Source: Fragum whitleyi (lineage: Eukaryota > Mollusca > Bivalvia > Cardiida > Cardiidae). Taken from it: a DNA stretch of 64,000 nucleotides. Below, in pieces: positions 46,302 through 58,070 of the stretch. The notes beneath the pieces were generated by a model, which did no database searches, had not been told where the DNA came from, and saw only the letters and a list, made by a program, of their open reading frames with translations. Where the stretch lies: NCBI GenBank assembly GCA_948146395.1, contig OX411552.1:9877686-9941685 (forward strand), written 5' to 3'. Position 1 is the first letter of the stretch. Each line of letters starts with the position of its first letter. Made by a program: the position numbers and the translations under genes.

Positions 46302-46603
46302 GTGTTTGTATTTCCGTTTATTTATCGTCGCTACCGTAGCACATGCCCATATGAGCGACGCCCCCAGAAGACGGTTAGTTGTTACGGGGGATAGTGCAAG
46401 GATACATGACGAAACTACTGCTGAGATCCGCCATGGTTCTTTAACGTGCTCGGTGTATCACCGTCTCTCGGGGCCTCGGTTTAACGTCTCATCCGAAAGA
46501 CAGTTAGTTTTTATTAGTGTACCAGCCCGGGAATCGAACCCACGCCGCCGAACTCCAATGGTTTTGAAGTCCGGTGCTCTACCAACTGAGCTAATCGGGC
46601 TGG
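46302..46603 (-). mobile_element. SINE type 2 with perfect 11 bp target duplication
   Basis: The minus strand starts with the tRNA-like head (GCCCGATTAGCTCAGTTGGT, AGAGCACCGGACTTC, GGTTCGATTCCCGGGC) and carries the same body as 17925-18227. TAAACCGACAA flanks it exactly at 46291-46301 and 46604-46614. It sits inside a LINE remnant. The head lacks a closing acceptor stem, so it is not a tRNA gene. Confidence 0.93.
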
Positions 46604-47010
46604 TAAACCGACAAAAACATACGATAAACTGATATAGAATAGCAGTAAGAGCGATCTATTTTTAGAACAACTCATGAATAATCATAGAGTGCTGCTAGAT
46701 ACAATCGATTGGTCAGAAACCAAAGATATAAATAGCAAAATAGCATAGTTGGCGATTTAACGTGTTTCTTGAGGGAAATGCATTTATAGTATCTGGGAAA
46801 ACCCAATGCTTGAAATACAAACATGTTGGTAATCAAAATTGTAAAAAGTTTAATGAAAAATGTTTTGTTGCTAAACAGGCTTTTAAACTCTATAGAGAGA
46901 GGAATAATATTAACAGACAAGCTTTAAGGTTGGCGCGTGCTCATTATAACAACGTAAAAAAATCTGCTAAGAAATAATTTAGACTAGCAGAGGGCTATCG
47001 AATCAGCAAA
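46604..47010 (+). pseudogene. LINE remnant, linker after the endonuclease domain
   Basis: Reading past two in-frame stop codons gives KTYDKLI, NSSKSDLFLEQLMNNH, then KCFVAKQAFKLYRERNN and ARAHYNNVKKSAKKNFRLAE. This Lys- and Arg-rich style is typical of the stretch between endonuclease and reverse transcriptase in LINE ORF2. One stop could be a former Trp (TGG to TAG). No reverse transcriptase follows. Assignment rests on pattern and on the endonuclease part just upstream. Confidence 0.55.
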
Positions 47011-47665
47011 CTTTCAAAATCGGACCCACGAGGTTGGATGAGCTGGCGATGTCCTCGAAAAGATTGAGTGTTAAGACAAAATACTCACAAATTGGGCAAA
47101 TATTTTACCAACTTTTATTGTCCAAATTAGAGCCATTTTGATTGGCGAACTATTGCACTATCCAAGCCTCTCAATGATGTCCGATTTACAGTGCTGACAG
47201 CACTTTGATTTCTTTACTTTAGGCAATATTTCAATCAAATGCGAACTTTAAGTTGTACAAATTCTGAAGTATGGTTGAAAGGGATAAAGAAAAAGCTAAT
47301 ACTGGTACTTTAGTTCATTTGTAAATATAGTTAATCAAATGAAATCACTTTTTACAAATTCTATGAAAAATTTTGAAAAAAGGAAGAAGAACATGTTTTT
47401 CTGAGATTTTTCAAACTTTTTTTTTCTCTCTTTCAAGAAGGCTTTGCATATCTAAATAAATTTTATTGAAAACCAAGTGAGCTTTCTAGGCCATTAGTGT
47501 CATCTTGCTTGTGATAATCACAACTAATGTTACCCATGCTGAGTGAAGTAATTTATAGGGATGTCAAGTCATTTCTACCATTTACTGATTGATTAGGTGC
47601 TTTTAAATCATAACAACTGATTAGAGCAGAATTGGCAAGAGCACTCATGGAATTTGTGTGGGAGA

Positions 47666-47876
47666 TACTTGTTTTACTTAACTTCTGACAAAAAACTTAT
47701 TGTAAGTCAAAATCTCAAATCGTTCCTGGTATTTTCATTCATTGTAAGATTCTGCCTTGCAATTTTTCACTGGAATTGGCAGATTTCCGTATATAGATAA
47801 TACCGTAGAAGAAACTTTAGTGTTTGACTTGCGCAAAAATTGAGCGTAAGATGTTTAGTAAAACAGGCCTATGGAT
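47666..47876. mobile_element. MITE family E, decayed copy
   Basis: GTTTTACTTAACTTCTGAC on the left faces GTAAGATGTTTAGTAAAACA then GGCC on the right. The internal hairpin is largely lost. Confidence 0.65.
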
Positions 47877-47887
47877 CTTGTCACAAT

Positions 47888-48105
47888 TCATCAGAGCTAC
47901 AGAAAGAGGCAGTATTTTGGATTTTAGATCAAGTTTTTGAATAATAGAAGTACACACCTTTTGTTGCAGGAACTCATTTGAATCGTCTCATCGAGCCGTT
48001 TCATCGAGATGATTCAAATGAGTACCCACAACATAGGATTTTATAGAGAAATACAGATTTTAGACTGGCTTTAACAGCTCTTATCTGTACCTCTGAATCA
48101 TTTTG
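47888..48105. mobile_element. Foldback MITE family F
   Basis: CAGAGCTACAGAAAGAGGCA, then AACTCATTTGAATCGTCTCA facing GATGATTCAAATGAGTACCC, then ACATAGGATTTTATAGAGAA. Order and spacing match 16579-16770. Confidence 0.8.
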
Positions 48106-48739
48106 GCAAGTTATGGAAATAGACTATAAAGAATGACTTTTATTGGCCCTTTTAGTTCTTTGGAATTCCTTTTAATGAAATAGTTTCTGTTTTTATAACA
48201 GAAAAATATACACATATACTTATATTTAAGCTTAGTTAACTGAAATGTGTATTTGTGGTAGTTCTAAGCAAGAACAAAGTAACCAGTAAATAGATGCCAT
48301 CAGTTAATGGGCTAGTGTCTACATTTTAACTATTTCAATATTTTTTTTGGTTAAAGGAAGCAGAATTATGATGACAAGTATCCCATAAGTCATTTCTTCC
48401 CAGACCGGTTTGACATTTAAATTAGACTGGAGCCTTATTTGGAGAAAATGATATTCTTGAGTCTCAATAAAGTAGACTGGTTTGACACCTAAATTAGATG
48501 GGTGCCAGTTTAATGAAATGTTTTGCCAGACAGATATATTGAATTGCTTCTATCTGTCCAAAATAAAGTTATTAGAACTTTCTGAGAGGGGGACATTGAC
48601 GTCAGAAAATCTTTTTCTCTAATGTAAGGTCATGCATGAACTTTGTCCATAAGTTTGGTTTAGAAGTTATTCTATTTAATCAAAATGCTCATAGACATCT
48701 TTGTTTGAGCTGGGTTTAAAGGGCCGCAGGCTTTGATCA

Positions 48740-49085
48740 CCTGAGACACAAAAAAAAGAAGCCAAGACCCTCAAAACTATGTGATATGAGTCCCATAGAC
48801 TCTCTGGGGCTCTACATCATAAAAGAATTGAAGAGTGCTATAAAAAGCCTTCGGTTCTTTTCTGAAGTTGAGCCCAAATATTAATATACTTCTATCAATT
48901 TCTTTTGACCAAGGAATAGCTCTAAATCTGCAAAAAACAAGATTATGGCCAAAAATAAATAGTTTACCTGAAGCAGGGACTCCCAAAATTTAAGAAAGGA
49001 TCCCTGATATCCCAATGATTGAGTCTTTTGGACCCTATTTTTTGTTGATGTCAGGCTAAAAAAAAGGGAATTTGGCCTTGGGAAT
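48740..49085 (+). repeat. Dispersed repeat B, uninterrupted copy
   Basis: AAGAAGCCAAGACCCTCAAA, TTCTTTTCTGAAGTTGAGCC, AAGCAGGGACTCCCAAAATT, TTTTTTGTTGATGTCAGGCT occur in the same order at about 52580-53160. This copy lacks the 219 bp insert found there. Confidence 0.75.
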
Positions 49086-50747
49086 ACCTTAAACTTATAA
49101 TTCTAAAACAGTAGGACCCAAGAAAATATGTCATGCCACTTAAAACATGGACTTCTATTTGCATGCATAAATCACTGAAATGGAATATTCATGTGTCTGT
49201 CAGAAAATATCACAGTCACTTAACTATATTGTATGACTGTCAATTTCAAAAAATAGAATCATTATTAACCAGGATTACCTGGGTATGCCATCTCGGTTAG
49301 TCCGGGGTTAGTTATATACCCCCCTGTAGGGCTAGCATTGTCCATCTTCAGTCTGCTTTACATATCTGTTATGCAGCTTGAAAATTAAATATTTGCCTTT
49401 CATTATGGTATTGTAATATCCTAAAATGATATAGATTTTCTTGCTGTTACCATCAGGGGTGCCCATACTACCTTTTTTGCTTGGCTGTTTTTTTCCTTTG
49501 GGAAAGTAAGAAAAGAAATACAGTAATGACCAGTCACAGGACCACAGAAAAGCAGTTGTTAAAGGAAGTGGCCCTGTAATAGATCCGCAATGTTTTTGCA
49601 GTCATGAGCTTTAACAGTTTTAATTGAGGTTTCCTAATGATTTTCATGAGGAAATTCTGTTAACATTGTGAAAGATCATGAGTTCCAAAATGTTGTGATC
49701 TATTACAGTCCTGCTACCTTAAGAGAAAGGTTGCATAGAACATGTTATGTTTACAAATAAGAGACATTATTTTTATTTAATGTGTATGTAACTGAGCATT
49801 TATAAATGATCCTATATTGTTGAAACTCAACAGAATTGTCTCTTTGAGGCAATTCTTATTAGTTTTAGCAACACATTAGGATTCATTGACAATATTTTTA
49901 AGACCAATTAAATCTTCTTTAAAAATATTTTAGATAAGGAACGGGATTTTGAAAACAGTTGGTAATAGACATTGTCACTCTAACAATTTTGTATTTTGTC
50001 CCCTCCAGTTGTTACAGTGTGTAAGGTGTAATTAAATCTTGATAGCATTGTCCAAACTATTATGGAAAGAATAATTAACTTAGATTTTAATTTTGCCATT
50101 GTTCGCTTTATTCCATTTGATCTATAGTAATCCTCTTTAATTTTGTTGTTTACTTATTGTTGAAAAAAAAAGAAATTGCTTGTTTATTGAAAATTTAAAT
50201 TCCTTAATTACTGACAGTTTACTACAGACTTACAATGCAATGGCTTTAGATGGATAATTTTCTTGATTTTGTTGGCTTTTCCAAATAATATAAGTTTACA
50301 TTTTAATGATTTACCGAGAGTTTATTAATTATTTGATACTTCACCTTCTATCCTGCAAAACAAGTCAGGCAAAAAATTCATTGAAAATTAATGAGGAACA
50401 TAAATATTAATGGAGTGTTTAACAATCAATAGTGCTTTTATTAAGTTTAGGCAGTACATAACATTAATGAGCCATAGAATGTAAAACTATCATTTAGGAT
50501 TAAAAAAATAGGCTTGGGAGTTTTATTGAATTTCTTGGCTTGAGAATGAATGTATGTCTCATATTTTTAGTAAATCAGTGAAGAAATTCAAAAGAAATTA
50601 TTCTGCCATTTTATATACTGTAAACCAGCCTGAGGAGCAAAAATAGAAACCCATTAAACACAAATAAGGTCTAAAACCTTTATCAAAATATGAATATGAA
50701 TTCTCAAGATGGATCTCAAAAGTTATTGTCTTGTTTAAACCCCAAGT

Positions 50748-51093
50748 ATCAGGGAATTCCAATGCCCGGCTTTTCCGACATGGGTTTTTCTACCTGTGAG
50801 CAAGTGCATTTTTCTTCGTCACTTGACAAAATATTGAGGACAAATCTTGGAATGGTACTGAAAGAAGTAAGAGATTAATTAATTAGCCAAATGTTTGTAT
50901 CAAATGGAAAAAATATTGTTTTCAATGAAGAAAATGCTAGGTTCCAGCATTTTCTTCTTTAAAAAACAATAATTTCTCTTATTTATCCATTCTCTTTATT
51001 TACAAGCAAGTTCATGTTGATCCTGGACAAGTAGAAAATTATGTTTCACTTGTCCAGTGACAAGTCGAAAAAATGTGTATTTCCACACCTCTG
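50748..51093. mobile_element. MITE with CAGGGGTGTGGAA-type ends, inverse of 33660
   Basis: CAGGGAATTCCAATGCCCGG on the left and GTGTATTTCCACACCTCTG on the right. The internal hairpin is GAAGAAAATGCTAGGTTCC facing CCAGCATTTTCTTC, and ACTTGTCCAG recurs. The 62-codon open frame at 50690 overlaps it and is not a gene. Confidence 0.8.
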
Positions 51094-52341
51094 CAAATTC
51101 CTTTTGTATTTTCAAAAAGCTTTGGCAGACTGTATAGAATAATATCGGCCTGCATATACATGCAGTCTAATACTAGCCTACACTGATTGCTTTCTACTCA
51201 TTAATATTTGAGAAAAATTGATTCCGGCTGGTTGAAATGTCCTAAATATAGGCAATTTATTTATAGCAGAATTCAGATTCAGAAGGATAAGAGTTAGAAT
51301 TGACTAATTTCTTGCCACATAAAATGGCTTGCCAGTACACTGACAACCAATAAAGCAGTTTGTCTTGGTTCACAAACAACATAGCACTTTGCAAAGCATA
51401 TGGTTTCGTAGGGCAACTTTGATGGCTTACTAAAACATTCAAATTAAAAAATTTTAAAACACCAACTTCAGCTTAATAATAAATGATTTTAATAAAAACT
51501 ATTACCCTTTTTATTCTATTCTATTAACATGGTTAATTATTTAGGGAAACTTAAGTATTTATACAATTTTAAATAGAAGTCTTTTCTGGTATTACTTACT
51601 TAATACTCATGCAGCTTTATTCTATAATACTTTACCATATTCATGGACATATAGATCTTTATTGCACTAAGATATACCATATTTTCCTACTGAAAGATTT
51701 CTTCTATCACCTCAAGCCAAGAACATGTTAATGTTAAGCCTCAATGCAGATATCCTAGATACTTTGTGAAGGATAGAGACTTCAAAGAGAGCAGGTAGAG
51801 TTCCAAGGTCACAGTAACCGAATTCTATACAAGAATATCTCCTGATCTTTAATGCTTGTTATCTCCTTGTATCCGAGTCTCTGCCATCCAGAAAATGGCC
51901 ATTATTGTCAGGCATCAGGCTCTTACAATGTCAGAAACAAAATTTTGTTAACTTAATGTCTGTATCTATGTCAGTCAAAGAAGATCTTAAAGAAGATTTT
52001 ATTATTTCTTACTCTGTCAGTTCTCAAAAAAAGAAAAATTACACACATACAAACATGCACAATGTCTGTATGTCGGTATGTCTGTACAAAACCTATCTGT
52101 GTTTACTTAAGTTTTTCAAATATCTTTAAAACCATTTAAGATGCAATATTATATTTGGCTCCCTGGTTTCTGAAATGTAATAACAACCATCAAATTAGAA
52201 AAAGGACATTGTCATCTTTTGTTAACTTATGCTTGTTAGCTTTAACTTACAAATAATAGAATCTATAGTAGTGAAATAGCAGTTTATTCAAAATTTCTCT
52301 CTTAAAGCTTTATTATTAAGGATAAGATAAATACTGAGAAT

Positions 52342-52566
52342 TTGCCAAATGGTATTTGTACACAAGACCATAAACTTCAATTTGCTGTTGGAGAAAGAAA
52401 TTTATCAATATTTCTCGATAGTATGACTGATTTATGTAAACATTGGGATCACATTACAAAGAAATTGGCACATGGATCCAAAACATCTCAAATGCTGTAT
52501 GATAGATTAGGTGAGAAAGCCATAACACCTGTAAGATTATTTTCAAAAAAAGGCGGAAGAAATTAG
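52342..52566 (+). other. Unassigned open frame, 74 codons
   Basis: The product MPNGICTQDHKLQFAVGERN to AITPVRLFSKKGGRN has an ordinary amino-acid mix, unlike the AT-driven frames around it, and the frame stays open some codons upstream of the Met. No splice-site pair or family was recognised. It abuts dispersed repeat B, so it may be coding debris of a mobile element. It is listed because composition makes it less likely to be chance than its neighbours. Confidence 0.25.
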
Positions 52567-52579
52567 GGTTTTAAGGAGA

Positions 52580-53165
52580 GCAGGTTATGCAAGTCTGAGT
52601 CCCACAAAAAAAGTAGCCAGGATGCTCAAATCTATCTGATTTTAGTCCAATAAACCTTCAGGATTTCAATTTCAGCAAAGAATTGAAAACTGTTTTAAAC
52701 AGTCTTCATTTCTTTCCTGAAGTTGAACCAAAATTATCCATATACTCTTATACAATTCGTCCCTTTTGTTATCTTAAACCAGAGAATAGATCTTAATTCA
52801 CTTAAAAACTAGATAATTGCTGAAAAGAATTCTACATCTAAAGCAGGGACTCTCCAACTTTAAGAAAGTACTGGTTTTAGATCAATTCTCACTGAGTACC
52901 AGTTCTCGCCAACTAACCTAGTTCATGTCAAGAAGGAAAGGAAATCCTTCTTACTTACCAATTGTGTTGACAAAATCTCTTTTTATTCAGAAAACAATTT
53001 GTTGTAAATGAATATTGCATCTTTACTGTGAAAATGGGCTGATGGCGAGAACTGGTACACGGTGAGAATTGGTCTCCAACCAGTACCTCTAAAATCCAAA
53101 AATTTGAGTCCTTTCGACCTGGTTTTGTTGATGTCTGCTTGAAAACAGAGACATTTTTGCCTACC
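52580..53165 (+). repeat. Dispersed repeat B, copy interrupted by a MITE
   Basis: The order of motifs follows 48740-49085, but between TTTAAGAAA and TTTGAGTCCTTT a 219 bp block (52868-53086) intervenes. Confidence 0.75.
52868..53086. mobile_element. 219 bp MITE nested in repeat B
   Basis: GTACTGGTTTTAGATCAATT then CTCACTGAGTACCAGTTCTC is matched in reverse by GAGAACTGGTACACGGTGAG then AATTGGTCTCCAACCAGTAC. The inverted ends are about 45 bp. It is absent at the equivalent site in the 48740 copy. Confidence 0.88.
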
Positions 53166-53603
53166 AGATATAAATTTACTCAAAAGAACAGAACAGAACA
53201 GAACAAACATTTGAATTGTATCTGTTTTGTTCCTGTTGAAGACATCTTCCGACATTTAGTGGAAATGATAAGAAAAACACTTCTGCTTGGCTTTGCCAAT
53301 CAATGTTTGACAGCATTTATTGTGTATGACAGCTATAATCTTTAGTGTTATAACTATGATAAATAAGGTTCCAACAGATGTCAAAACTGACAAAACTGAT
53401 GGGTTATTTTGTACCAGAATAACTTTTGTTGTTTTATCATCTAATTTATGGGGTAAACAGCCCAAGGTCTCAACCTACAATAGTTTTTGTTGAGCCAACT
53501 GAAATCCATCGAGACATAGTTGTCTCTCTTACAAGTTGGTATACTTGACTGTTCTTCTGTCTGTATGATTGTTCTTGAATTTGGTATATAGAAGGGTCAG
53601 AGC

Positions 53604-53652
53604 AATACTATTGTAAGTGCCTATATATTTATAGGTACTTACAGTAGCATTG
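53604..53652. repeat. Hairpin with TGCCTATATATTTATAGG core
   Basis: ACTATTGTAAGTGCCTATA faces TATAGGTACTTACAGTAG. Related hairpins are at 40936, 42615 and 56847. Confidence 0.75.
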
Positions 53653-54668
53653 CCTTGACTTTTGACATAATGCATTTGACTTTCTGTCTGTTTGATTTTG
53701 TCAGGAAATTACTCTTGCATTTTGATGGATTTCAAAATAAATTGGTAGAACTGTATCATGAATAATTAGCCATTTTAAATAAACCTTCAGACAGCCAGAA
53801 GGGCAATGGTTATAGGTTCTAGTCAAATGTTGAAATTGGGTTTTTGTTGGCTCATCACCAGTTGTTCCTGGAGTGGACAACCATTCTTGTATACTAAACA
53901 AGCTATGGCATTTACTGAAATGCTTACTAAAGCCAACCTGATTGGTTAGCGATAGTCGAGTAGATATATTTTACTGTTCGGCTATGTTATGTCAAAATCA
54001 AATGAGGCCCACTCATAAAGAAGCCATTGCCCTTTTATCTACTCTTAGTCCTTTGGAGCAACACCTTTGGAAGAAAAACAAAATATTTACGTGTTAGCCA
54101 TGAATTATTACAGCTAACAGATGTTTCCTGCAGAAGGCTAGGATTGCATGGTGTCCGTGAGGTAGCTTTATATAAAGTACTTGTTCTTCTGAAACAGTCT
54201 GCATTTGAAGTGACAAGTGTTGTCATTTGGCATTATACTTAATCTTTGTTCAACATTAAGATATGAAGTAAGTTATGCACATTATGTTGAACAAAGTAAG
54301 AAAAAAATGTTTTTATGGCAATCTATGATGACAAAGGCCATTAATTTTTGATAATCTGTTTCAATTAATGGACCAAATATAGTTGAAGTTGTTATTAATG
54401 TGGGAGTTATATTGGTTTGTATAATACATTGTAAATTACCTATAGAAAAATACGATGAAAAACATTACATTTGCAAGAAGTCAACAAATGACCTTAAAAA
54501 GTATGGTTAGACCTTGATTATTGCATGCCCTGTGTGTAGGATGTAAAAAATGTAGGCTTAGATCTGACCTGAAGACAGATTTTGCTTATTCCCTGTGCCA
54601 AAAGAGGAATATCTATTGTGAAACTTGGTCAGGATTGGTTAAGTAACCGGAGCTGTTTTCTCATTTCA

Positions 54669-54941
54669 AACACAGCCGCCATAGCACTGTTGGTAGCGCG
54701 TCGTACTGTCAATCTAGAGGTCCCCGGTTTGATCCCAGACAGCAGCACTCATTCTTTCAGACTATTTGTCTCTGGGTGATAATTTTAGACCTATGTGAGA
54801 TAGCAGCTGGAGGCTAGGAAAGGATGTTGTGGTTGTACTGGTGAGAGAAATACCAGGAAACCATCGTAAGGTGCTCAAGCTGCCGCGATATAACTGAGAA
54901 AAAATGTCGAAAGCAGCGTAAAACTCCATTTAATCAATCGA
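54669..54941 (+). mobile_element. SINE type 1 inserted at the SLC7 exon 4 splice acceptor
   Basis: The tRNA-like head is CCGCCATAGCACTGTTGGTA, then GCGCGTCGTACTGTC, with box B GGTTTGATCCCAGACAG. The body GATAGCAGCTGGAGGCTAGG and tail GCGTAAAACTCCATTTAATC are typical. It is flanked by TTCTCATTTCA (54658-54668) and TTCTAATTTCA (54942-54952), an 11 bp duplication with one mismatch. The right copy supplies the CAG acceptor of exon 4. Confidence 0.9.
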
Positions 54942-54953
54942 TTCTAATTTCAG

Positions 54954-55055
54954 GGTCTGGTATATTCATCTCTCCAAAGGGTGTGTTGTTGAGCAGTGGC
55001 TCTGTTGGTATGAGCATCATCATCTGGAGTCTATGTGGGGTGATTGCCCTTCTAG
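54954..55055 (+). CDS. SLC7-type amino-acid transporter, exon 4 (TM1 end and TM2)
   Basis: The 102 bp exon encodes [20 protein letters not shown] and [13 protein letters not shown]. Together with the split Gly it forms [10 protein letters not shown], the unwound substrate-binding part of TM1 typical of L-type and y+L-type light chains, then TM2. The acceptor AG is 54952-54953 and the donor GT 55056-55057; it ends one base into the next codon (phase 1). The family next reads ALCYAELGT; I did not find that exon before position 64000, so the following intron exceeds 8.9 kb. The acceptor abuts a SINE (see 54669-54941). Confidence 0.93.
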
Positions 55056-56298
55056 GTAAGGTAGAATGGACTTTGTAAGGTCTACAGCTATAAGGAAATA
55101 ATTTTTGTTCTGTTATATTGGGCAGATTATGAATTCATGCTGTTAAAATGATATATCTGTGTAATGTAATCATTAGCAGTGAAAAAGCAGAAAAATAGTT
55201 TTTGGAAAAGAGCATTTACTTCTTTTAAAGATAAATTTGGCCTACTTTTTGTTGTATTATTTAGTCTTTTCACCATTTATCACTTGCAATTCTTTTGGTT
55301 AAAGTCTTCAAATTTTGGTTTTTAAAAGTGTGTACTCTAGAAGGTTTTGAAATAAAAAAAACTTGATTCTTGATAAATAAAGAAAAACTGATGGTGATTT
55401 TTGAAATCTGAGTTTCTTCTTTTACAAATTAAGAGAAAAATTGAACATTTCAATTGCCAAATACATCCCAATTTTTGTCGACAAGCAGGAGGTATATTAA
55501 AAGAACTAAACTAATTCTCTAGTTTTATCTCAAATTTGAGAATGTTATCTTTATCATACAAATTCTATAAATTGAACTTTAATGATTATCAAATGAAATG
55601 GCATTTACCAACATTCTTTCCAAAGAAATCTGTTGATTCAGAAATTTCAAAGAAATCTGTTGATTCAGAAATACTAGATAAACATATCAAAAAGCAAATA
55701 AACTATTGTCATAAATACTCAATATGTGTTGAAGTCTTAATAGGTTGCTATGGATATGAGGATAAAATATTAATTTTCTTTTTCCCAGCAACATGGGTGA
55801 CATTATTAACTGTGAAATGAAGGCAATTCTCAACTTGTATTTGAAATCATGAAATAGTCTCGCATAATTTGAAAAAAAAGCGCTAGAATTTCACAGAGGT
55901 TCCTTTTGACTTTCAAACACTTCCTTTTGGCTTACATAAGCATTGTTCATAGGTCATACTAATGAATTAAACAGACTTAAGTCGACTTAAGGTTTAAAAT
56001 TTTAATAAAGCTAATAACCTTTTTCTTTCCCACTTGAAAGATGCCTTAACTCTCATAAACCCTTGTAATGATAAATAATGTCAAATATGCATTACAATCA
56101 AAGTACTGAAAACACTGGATGCCCTTTAAGTGAGCCAGTATTTCTTTTGAAAATATAATCATTTAGACTTTTCTGATTTCAAAAGGAAAATCAGGTTGTA
56201 AAGACTAAGATCAGACTGCACATTTTGTGCTGGCTGATCTTTGTCTATACCTCCTGCCTAAGGAGGATTATTCCTGGTTCAGCATGACAAGGGTGCTT

Positions 56299-56545
56299 TT
56301 AACCCTTGTCATGCTGAATAAATTTGGGCTAAAAATTTTCATCAAAATCAAAGGGAAAAAGCACTGAAAGTTCCAGCTGTAGGTCATTTTTTTTTATTTG
56401 GAAAACTAAATCTATTGACAATTCTAGTTTGAAATAGAGAAAAAGGGGGTGAAGACTAACATCAGAATAAACATATGTGCAGGCTGATATTTGTCTATAG
56501 CAACTGCCAAAGCAGGAATATTCCGGGCTGCATGACAAGGGTTAA
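56299..56545. mobile_element. TTAA MITE with TTAACCCTTGTCAT ends
   Basis: TTAACCCTTGTCATGCTGAA on the left faces GGGCTGCATGACAAGGGTTA then A on the right. TTAA is present at both ends. It is 247 bp long, against 248 bp for the 39243 copy. A decayed second copy directly abuts its left side (about 56200-56294, ending CAGCATGACAAGGGT). Confidence 0.9.
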
Positions 56546-57298
56546 CGGTATTGAATTGAATGACAGTTTGGTATGGATTAAATGTCTTTGTAAACATTAT
56601 TTTAGTAATGTCTTGGGGAAGTTCAATTATTCATATATCTTTTGTTTATCAACAGTATTGGTCCATTCCATAAATACTAACATGTGCATTATTGGGCAAA
56701 ATGAAGAGGTATAGTCAAGAGGGGGATAAAGCCATCCAAAAAATATTATTTCTAAAAAAACCTCTCTGTTTTTGGTACTCATTTGAATTGTCTCATTGCA
56801 ATGATCCTAATGTGTGCCAATGAAAAAAAAAATTTGATGGCTAAGTGTGAAACAGTTTTAGCTATATTTAACATATATGATTGTAGGCAGTTACAACCAT
56901 TTTGTGCTGAGCCATCAATATGTTCAGTGCTGGTATTATTGACAAATTCAGATCTAAAAAACATTTTACAGACTCCGTCTGTATCTCAGATAAAAAATGT
57001 TGACATTCCATTATGTTGGGAAACTAATAAACAAAACCATAAGGTACAAAGTGAAGAATATGCATGAAATGCAAACATGCATCTAATTTTGGCAAAATGT
57101 TGTGTTGTTATGCATTGCAAAAGATTTGGGCAGAGATGTCTATGTCATAAACCTAACAGGTTAATTAAAGATAAATAAAAAAGAAACTTCCATTAATCTT
57201 ACAAACATTTTCTGTTCAAAACTTATCATTTCTGTCGGGCAATTTTCTTCATTCGGCTTTAAATTAAAATCCTTGTTTACTTATTTGGCAGTTATTGT

Positions 57299-57630
57299 TA
57301 TACAGTATTTCCTCTAATAATAGCGCCCTCCCTAACAGTAGCACCCCTACACATTTACTAAGAAAACACTCTTCAAAGGCCTAAATTTTAGAACTTTTTG
57401 AAACTTCTTTTCTAATTTGAAATAAATTTCCCCTAAACAATCATCCTGACCATGTTGTGTCTAGCTCCCTGGAGCGTTTATTAGTAGAAATAAATTATTT
57501 TGCGTCACTTTCAACATGCAATTTTACAGTGCTACTGCATAAATTTTGGGAGGAGTCTTATAAATGACCTTGACATTTTCAATGGTGTTGATATCCTTAA
57601 AAAAATTCACCTCAATGGAATGCACTGTAT
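57299..57630. mobile_element. Possible MITE with TACAGTATTTCC ends
   Basis: TATACAGTATTTCCTCTAAT faces CAATGGAATGCACTGTATCA. The pairing of the ends is short and imperfect. Inside are AGCGCCCTCCCTAACAGTAG and GTCTAGCTCCCTGGAGCG. Confidence 0.4.
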
Positions 57631-58070
57631 CAAATAAAACTTATATGCTAAAATATTCATCTTTTTTTTGTTTGTACGACCTTGATGGTAATAATGGCAA
57701 ATATTAGCCGTAAGGATTTTGACCTTCTTCAAGCTTTGAAAGATTAATGAAAATATGCAAGTTAACATAATCCACTAAGCATTTTCAAATTAATCTTTGA
57801 AACTTCAATGAAAGGTGATTAAATACAATTAATGCTGGATTATAAGATTACAAGTCTACGTCTTGCATTATTGTTAATCCCTCCTTAAATTTCTATATGA
57901 AAATTCCTTCACCAAACTACAATTAACTTAAATAAACCTGATGCTATTTCTATCTTATTTAATCAATTTATATCTCAAATTATCTGAATTTTATGACTAA
58001 GATATTCTGAGCAGAGCCCAAAATTGATCATCCATTTCTTGTATAGTCCCCCAATTATGTTGCCTATGTG

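Larger units (their letters stand above)
43560..54953 (+). other. SLC7 intron 3
   Basis: This is an 11.4 kb intron with the LINE, SINE and MITE features listed separately. The stretches 44010-44940, 45200-45950, 48110-48740, 49090-50740, 51095-52330 and 53170-54650 contain no gene I recognise. A 141-codon open frame at 45429-45854 and a 75-codon frame at 52342-52566 stand out only by length. Confidence 0.65.

Noticed and set aside
46531..46603. Possible tRNA gene on the minus strand
   Set aside because: It is the head of a SINE with flanking target duplication, and the same head occurs at 18155-18227.
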